A stretch of DNA of 18,331 nucleotides, from assembly GCA_947371775.1 (NCBI GenBank), contig CANBQX010000023.1:1-18331 (forward strand), in the 5' to 3' direction. Source of the stretch: Comamonadaceae bacterium. GTDB taxonomy: Bacteria; Pseudomonadota; Gammaproteobacteria; Burkholderiales; Burkholderiaceae_C. Below are positions 14,017-18,331 of this stretch, piece after piece (position 1 is the stretch's first letter; each line of letters starts with the position of its first letter). A program made the translations under genes and the position numbers. Below the pieces are notes generated by a model that did not search any database, was not told where the DNA came from, and was given only the letters and a program-made list of their open reading frames with translations.

Positions 14017-16935
14017 TTATTGGCAGGACTCACAGGTCGGGTCATCAACGCCACAAAACTTGATGTCGGTAGCCGCATTCGCGCTCAATGTCATTTGCTC
14101 TTGCGCCGCTGCGGCAGCCGCTTCGAGCAAGGACGAGGACTGGGCTTTTGCCGGTGTGCTGGACTGCGACGACACCGCATTCATGCGACCCGAGCTGACC
14201 GTGGATTTTTCCGCATGGGTGGCCGACATGGTGCGCAGGTAGTAGGTGGTTTTCAGGCCACGAACCCATGCCAACTTGTAGGTGTCGTCCAACTTTTTGC
14301 CGGAAGCGCCAGCCATGTAGATATTGAGCGACTGGGCCTGGTCAATCCATTTTTGACGACGGGCTGCAGCTTCCACCAACCAGCGGGTTTCCACTTCAAA
14401 CGCGGTGGCATACAGCTGCTTGATGTCGTTGGGAACGCGGTCCATGGGGCTGAGTGAGCCGTCGAAGTGCTTGAGGTCCATCACCATCACGTCGTCCCAC
14501 AGGCCGATGCGCTTGAGGTCGCGCACCAGGTAGCTGTTGACCACCGTGAATTCGCCCGACAGATTGGACTTGACCGACAAGTTGCCAAAGCAAGGCTCGA
14601 TCGACGCGTCCACACCAATGATGTTGGAGATGGTGGCGGTCGGCGCGATGGCCACGCAATTGGAATTGCGCATGCCGTCCTTGGCAATCTTGCGGCGAAG
14701 CGCATCCCAGTCCATGGTGCTGGAGCGGTCCACTTCCACGTAGCCGCCGCGGGCTTTGGCCAGCATGTCCAGCGTGTCAAACGGCAAGATGCCCTGGTCC
14801 CACAAAGAGCCCTTGAAGCTGGAGTAGCTGCCGCGTTCGCGCGCCAACTCGGTGGAGGCCCAGTAGGCGTAGTAGCTGACCGCTTCCATCGAGGTGTCGG
14901 CAAAGTTGACCGCTGCTTCGCTGGCGTAGGGAATGCGCAATTCGTACAGGCTGTCCTGGAAGGCCATCACACCCAGACCCACCGGGCGGTGGCGCATGTT
15001 GGAGTCACGCGCTTTTTTGACCGCGTAGTAATTGATGTCAATCACGTTGTCCAGCATGCGCATGGCCGTGGTCACGGTGCGCTTGAGCTTGTCGTGGTCG
15101 AGCTTGCCGTCCTTCAAATGCTGCAGCAAATTAACTGAGCCCAGGTTACAGACCGCAGTTTCGGTGTCCGAGGTATTGAGCGTGATCTCGGTGCACAGAT
15201 TACTGGAGTGCACCACGCCGGCGTGCTGCTGGGGGGAGCGCACATTGCAAGCGTCTTTGAAAGTAATCCAGGGGTGGCCGGTTTCAAACAGCATCGTGAG
15301 CATTTTGCGCCACAGGTCTGCGGCCTCGACCACACGTGAGGGCTTGATCAAGCCTTGGGCGGCCTGCTGCTCATAAGCCACATAGGCTTTTTCAAAGTCT
15401 GCACCAAACTTGTCGTGCAAATCGGGAACGTTGGACGGTGAGAACAAGGTCCACTGCCCTTTTTCCATGACCCGGCGCATGAACAAATCGGGCACCCAGT
15501 TGGCGGTGTTCATGTCGTGGGTGCGGCGGCGGTCGTCGCCGGTGTTTTTGCGCAACTCCAGGAATTCTTCGATGTCCAGATGCCAAGTTTCCAGGTAGGT
15601 ACACACCGCGCCTTTGCGCTTACCGCCCTGGTTCACCGCCACGGCGGTATCGTTGACAACCTTCAGGAAAGGCACCACGCCTTGGGATTCGCCGTTGGTG
15701 CCTTTGATGCGCGAACCCAGCGCCCGCACGCGGGTCCAGTCGTTGCCCAGGCCGCCGGCAAATTTGGACAGCAGTGCGTTTTCTTTGATCGACTCGTAGA
15801 TGCCGTCCAAATCATCGGGTACGGTGGTCAGATAGCAAGACGACAGTTGCGAGCGCAGGCTGCCGCTGTTGAACAAGGTGGGCGTGCTGGACATGAAGTC
15901 AAACGAGGACAGCACTTCGTAGAACTCGATGGCACGCGCTTCGCGGTCGGTCTCATTGAGCGACAGCCCCATGGCCACCCGCATGAAAAACGCCTGTGGC
16001 AGCTCAATGCGTGTTTTTTGGTGGTGCAGAAAATAGCGGTCGTACAGGGTCTGCAAGCCCAGGTAGTCGAACTGCAGGTCGCGCTCGGCCTTCAGGGCCG
16101 CGCCCAGGCGCACCAAGTCGAACTGCTGCATTTTTTCATCCAACAGCTCGTAGCCCACGCCCTTTTTAATGAAGTCGGGGAAATACTCGGCATACGCCTG
16201 CTGCATGTCCGCAGCGGCCACATCGCGGCCCAGCACCTCACGCGAGATCGTGTGGAACAACAGACGCGCGGTGGCGTAGGTGTAGTCGGGGTCTTTTTCG
16301 ATCAGCGTGCGGGCCGCCAAAATCGAGGCCTTGAACACCTCTTCCATAGGCACGCCGTCGTACAAATTGCGCATGGTCTCGGCAATGATGGGCTCTGCCT
16401 TGACGTCAGCGCCCAGTCCTTGGCAGGCAGTTTCGATGCGCTGGGTCATGGCGCGCACGTCCAATGCCACGCGCTGACCCCGGTCCATCACATGCAAGGT
16501 GGGGGCTGCGGGTGTGGCTTCAGCCAACTGTTTGACGCGCTCCTGCGTGCGTCGCTCACGGTACAAAACATAGGCACGCGCCACTTCGTGGTTGCCCGCG
16601 CGCATCAGACCTAGTTCCACCTGGTCTTGCACGTCTTCAATGTGGAAGGTGCCGCCGCCCGGACGCGAACGCATCAAGGCGCGCATGACCTGCTGGGTCA
16701 GGGCGTCTACGTTTTCGCGCACGCTGGCCGATGCCGCACCCTGGGTGCCATGCACCGCGAGCGAGGCTTTCATGATGGCCACAGCGATCTTGTTGGGTTC
16801 AAACGCCACCACGGCGCCATTGCGGCGGATGATCTGGTAGTTGGCGTAGGCGCTGGCGCCCGATGTCTCTTCAGCTCCACTGCCCATGGGCGATGCCAAG
16901 GGCGCCGATGGAGACAAGACGGTAATGGTTTGCAT
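14017..16935 (-). CDS. nrdA: Class I ribonucleotide reductase, alpha subunit (R1)
   Basis: NrdA reduces ribonucleoside diphosphates to deoxyribonucleotides using the radical from NrdB. The 972-residue protein has one N-terminal ATP-cone (about residues 33-125, starting YQIIRRNGAVVAFEPNKI), the allosteric on/off site. The barrel carries the reducing Cys in SQLSSCYL (C367), the active-site NLCTEI (N579, C581, E583) and CNLGSVNL (C596). The C-terminus is CESCQ, giving the CxxC pair (C968, C971) that passes electrons from thioredoxin or glutaredoxin. AAGGA precedes the ATG at 16935. It is longer than E. coli NrdA (about 760 residues), partly from an Ala/Ser-rich insert before the C-terminal cysteines and a lead segment before the cone. 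It is first in an nrdAB operon with NrdR boxes upstream. Confidence 0.96.
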   Translation of the reverse strand: MQTITVLSPSAPLASPMGSGAEETSGASAYANYQIIRRNGAVVAFEPNKIAVAIMKASLAVHGTQGAASASVRENVDALTQQVMRALMRSRPGGGTFHIEDVQDQVELGLMRAGNHEVARAYVLYRERRTQERVKQLAEATPAAPTLHVMDRGQRVALDVRAMTQRIETACQGLGADVKAEPIIAETMRNLYDGVPMEEVFKASILAARTLIEKDPDYTYATARLLFHTISREVLGRDVAAADMQQAYAEYFPDFIKKGVGYELLDEKMQQFDLVRLGAALKAERDLQFDYLGLQTLYDRYFLHHQKTRIELPQAFFMRVAMGLSLNETDREARAIEFYEVLSSFDFMSSTPTLFNSGSLRSQLSSCYLTTVPDDLDGIYESIKENALLSKFAGGLGNDWTRVRALGSRIKGTNGESQGVVPFLKVVNDTAVAVNQGGKRKGAVCTYLETWHLDIEEFLELRKNTGDDRRRTHDMNTANWVPDLFMRRVMEKGQWTLFSPSNVPDLHDKFGADFEKAYVAYEQQAAQGLIKPSRVVEAADLWRKMLTMLFETGHPWITFKDACNVRSPQQHAGVVHSSNLCTEITLNTSDTETAVCNLGSVNLLQHLKDGKLDHDKLKRTVTTAMRMLDNVIDINYYAVKKARDSNMRHRPVGLGVMAFQDSLYELRIPYASEAAVNFADTSMEAVSYYAYWASTELARERGSYSSFKGSLWDQGILPFDTLDMLAKARGGYVEVDRSSTMDWDALRRKIAKDGMRNSNCVAIAPTATISNIIGVDASIEPCFGNLSVKSNLSGEFTVVNSYLVRDLKRIGLWDDVMVMDLKHFDGSLSPMDRVPNDIKQLYATAFEVETRWLVEAAARRQKWIDQAQSLNIYMAGASGKKLDDTYKLAWVRGLKTTYYLRTMSATHAEKSTVSSGRMNAVSSQSSTPAKAQSSSLLEAAAAAAQEQMTLSANAATDIKFCGVDDPTCESCQ

Positions 16936-17017
16936 GATTTCCTTTTGGTATCGGTATTTTTATCAAAAACTGACGCTGAAGTCTGCTCCAACGCGCCGGA
17001 GCCTTCAAAGCGCAGAA

Positions 17018-17033
17018 GCACTATATCTGGTGT
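17018..17033 (-). promoter_or_regulatory. NrdR box 1 (proximal) overlapping the nrdA -10
   Basis: GCACTATATCTGGTGT matches the NrdR consensus ACACWATATATWGTGT at 13 of 16 positions. It covers the -10 element of the predicted nrdA promoter. NrdR is the ATP/dATP-sensing repressor of ribonucleotide reductase genes. Confidence 0.8.
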
Positions 17034-17048
17034 GTCTTGGTCGCACAA
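17020..17048 (-). promoter_or_regulatory. Predicted nrdAB promoter
   Basis: On the minus strand TTGTGC (17043-17048) and TATAGT (17020-17025) are separated by 17 nt; the -10 matches consensus at five of six bases. Both NrdR boxes flank or cover it, so repressor binding would block RNA polymerase. The 5' leader would be about 75-80 nt. Confidence 0.6.
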
Positions 17049-17049
17049 G

Positions 17050-17065
17050 CCACTACAGGTAGTGT
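17050..17065 (-). promoter_or_regulatory. NrdR box 2 (distal)
   Basis: CCACTACAGGTAGTGT matches the NrdR consensus at 12 of 16 positions. It starts 32 bases from box 1, three helical turns, which is the usual spacing of tandem NrdR boxes. Confidence 0.75.
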
Positions 17066-17313
17066 ATCGGGTCTAAATTTCATCTTCCGACACGGGCAGG
17101 TCGATGCACCAAAATGGAGCGGCTGTAGCCCCCTTGTTTGAGACGATTCAAGGCCTCAGAAAGTCGCGTCAACGCGAATTTTGGAAGTGAATATCCAAGC
17201 GCCACGCGGGTTTCCCGCGGTTTTGCATTGCGGCGCCTTGTTTTTGCTGGATTTGTTGCCGAGCGTTCCGGCAAAAGCTCCAATTTGCTAGTACAAACCC
17301 GAATGACAAAAAA
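17066..17313. other. Intergenic region between ampD and the nrdAB promoter
   Basis: I see no credible gene here. The only notable structure is a palindrome, CGCGGG (17205-17210) and CCCGCG (17214-17219) around TTT. GTTTTGC follows on the + strand, which is weakly terminator-like. Short open frames on the minus strand lack a ribosome site and have no recognisable content. Confidence 0.5.
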
Positions 17314-17907
17314 TTAATTATTTTTTGTTGCAGGAGCGCTAATTGATAAATTTGCCAGAAGGGGCAAGATGGCGCCCCATTGAAATCCAGGTCCCGGATC
17401 CAATTTCCGGCCCGGCGCAATGTGCTCATGCCCTGCCATGTGCGCCAAGGGGTAGTGATGCGCAATCGCCCGCACCAGGTCAGCGAGAGACTGGTATTGC
17501 GCTGGTGTGAAGGTATCGCCCTCCAAGCCTTCGAGCTCCACACCGATGGAGTCGTCATTGCAGTTCTCGCGCCCCCGGTAGGACGAGGTACCCGCATGCC
17601 ACGCCCGGTCGTCGCAGCTCACAAACTGCACCAGAGCGCCATCGCGGCGGATAAAGAAGTGGGCAGACACCTGAATGCCCCGGATGGTTTGGAAATAGGA
17701 ATGGGCGTCCCAATCCAAATTATTCGTGAACAACTGCTCCACCTCCGGGCCGCCATAGACACCAGGGGGCAGGCTGATCGAGTGGACGACCAGCAGGTCA
17801 ATGCAGGCCTGCGCCGGCCGTGGGCCGAAGTTGGGCGACGGCACCTGGCGTGCCGGCGCGTACCAACCGTGACTCCAGGGCGCGACAGGTGGCGTAAGGT
17901 GGCTCAC
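17314..17907 (-). CDS. ampD: 1,6-anhydro-N-acetylmuramyl-L-alanine amidase
   Basis: AmpD cleaves the peptide from 1,6-anhydroMurNAc-peptides taken up during murein recycling, in the cytoplasm, and so lowers AmpR-type induction signals. The 197-residue protein has the amidase_2 fold with zinc ligands H42 (VVHSISLPPG), H160 (AGHEHIAPGRK) and D170 (KLDPGPGF). E124 (IGVELEG) and K168 match catalytic positions of Citrobacter AmpD. It has no signal peptide, consistent with cytoplasmic AmpD rather than AmiD. The start is a GTG at 17907, giving MSHLTPPVAPWSHGWY. It follows the PP0621-family gene by 32 bases. Mpl in the same window acts later in the same recycling pathway. Confidence 0.93.
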   Translation of the reverse strand: MSHLTPPVAPWSHGWYAPARQVPSPNFGPRPAQACIDLLVVHSISLPPGVYGGPEVEQLFTNNLDWDAHSYFQTIRGIQVSAHFFIRRDGALVQFVSCDDRAWHAGTSSYRGRENCNDDSIGVELEGLEGDTFTPAQYQSLADLVRAIAHHYPLAHMAGHEHIAPGRKLDPGPGFQWGAILPLLANLSISAPATKNN

Positions 17908-17939
17908 TGCGGCTGGATGTGCGAAAGGGCGCGCAAGGT

Positions 17940-18167
17940 TCAGGCCTCGTGGCGCTGGCGATGCCCCGCGCTGCAGTAGCTGCCCAGACGCCCGGTCACC
18001 GCCTCAGCCACAGCCACATGCATGCCACAGTGCAGGCAGGCCACCATCTCGATAGGGAGGGCCGCACTGCCCTGGCTTGGCGTGTCATCGCCAGCGCCAC
18101 GGTCGCGCCAGGTACGCCATTGCCAAAGAATCAGCAAGGCCACCAGCAACAACAACAGGTATTTCAT
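17940..18167 (-). CDS. PP0621-family small membrane protein with zinc-ribbon-like motif
   Basis: This 75-residue protein starts with a transmembrane helix (MKYLLLLLVALLILWQW, residues 1-17), then a short polar linker and a C-terminal CLHCGMH ... YCSAGHR motif (C44, C47, C65 and H69), which looks like a metal-binding treble-clef or MYM-type finger. A longer frame starts upstream at 18275 but overlaps the CcsA-like gene. The ATG at 18167 overlaps that gene's stop (ATGA), which marks the true start. Function is unknown. It commonly sits between ccsA/ypjD and ampD in Burkholderiales. Confidence 0.85.
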   Translation of the reverse strand: MKYLLLLLVALLILWQWRTWRDRGAGDDTPSQGSAALPIEMVACLHCGMHVAVAEAVTGRLGSYCSAGHRQRHEA

Positions 18168-18331
18168 GGGGTGCGACCCAGAACCACTTCCAGCACAAAG
18201 CGTGAGCCAACATAGGCCAAAAAGAGGAAGGCTGAACCGATGTAGAGCACGGTCACCGCGCGTTTGCCGCGCCAACCGCCATAAGTGCGCCCCACCAGCA
18301 GAACGGCAAAGGTGACCCAGGACAGCAGCGA
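18164..18331 (-). CDS. CcsA/YpjD-like inner membrane protein, C-terminal fragment
   Basis: The frame enters from the right edge and gives 55 residues starting SLLSWVTFAVLLVGRTYGGW and ending RFVLEVVLGRTP. Two hydrophobic segments are separated by GWRGKRAV. This matches my memory of the last two helices of the cytochrome c assembly (CcsA/YpjD) family, and the neighbours (PP0621, ampD) support it. Its TGA overlaps the next ATG. The haem-handling region lies outside the window, so the exact role is not decidable here. Confidence 0.75.
   Translation of the reverse strand, partial: SLLSWVTFAVLLVGRTYGGWRGKRAVTVLYIGSAFLFLAYVGSRFVLEVVLGRTP

Noticed and set aside
15517..16614. 365-residue + strand frame opposite nrdA
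   Set aside because: Shadow of nrdA; its His/Gln/Val-rich composition contains no recognisable domain.
17080..17283. 67-residue minus-strand frame between ampD and nrdA
   Set aside because: It has no ribosome site and no recognisable content, and runs into the nrdAB control region.

Overview
This window looks like ordinary chromosome from a Betaproteobacterium, most likely a Comamonadaceae member of the Rhodoferax/Polaromonas type. The reasons are the high GC content, the accB-accC-prmA-(zinc-ribbon/DUF3426) order, an AAPAKK-rich histone H1-like protein, and the CcsA/YpjD - PP0621 - ampD cluster. The species call is an inference from gene content and protein style; no rRNA or tRNA gene is present.

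Layout. 1-57 (-): the first codons of an RNB-family ribonuclease. 111-1265 (+): rodA. 1278-2783 (+): a group II intron between rodA and tldD, abutting an ATG. It carries a short HNH-endonuclease ORF but no reverse transcriptase. 2771-4246 (+): tldD. 4275-4404: a Phe-rich leader peptide and attenuator, followed by a DAHP synthase gene (4444-5547, +). 5596-6990 (-): mpl, convergent with it. 7051-8216 (+): an unrecognised 197-aa protein translationally coupled to a TlpA-like thioredoxin. 8364-11888 (+): accB, accC, prmA and a zinc-ribbon membrane protein, probably one operon. 11965-12558 (-): H1-like protein. 12727-16935 (-): nrdB and nrdA (class Ia ribonucleotide reductase), with tandem NrdR boxes over the nrdA promoter at 17018-17065. 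17314-18331 (-): ampD, a PP0621-family protein and the 3' end of a CcsA/YpjD-like gene.

How the genes fit together. Much of the window concerns the cell envelope: RodA polymerises peptidoglycan, while Mpl and AmpD recycle it. AroG opens the aromatic pathway and appears to be controlled by phenylalanine-dependent transcription attenuation. AccB and AccC supply malonyl-CoA, PrmA methylates ribosomal protein L11, and NrdAB makes deoxynucleotides.

The two most interesting places are the intron and the aroG leader. The intron keeps a canonical domain V and a perfect 6-bp EBS1-IBS1 match, yet its protein seems to be the N-terminal tip of a group II intron protein joined directly to its C-terminal HNH domain. 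It sits exactly where tldD should start. The aroG leader has four mutually exclusive pairing segments that can be read directly from the sequence.
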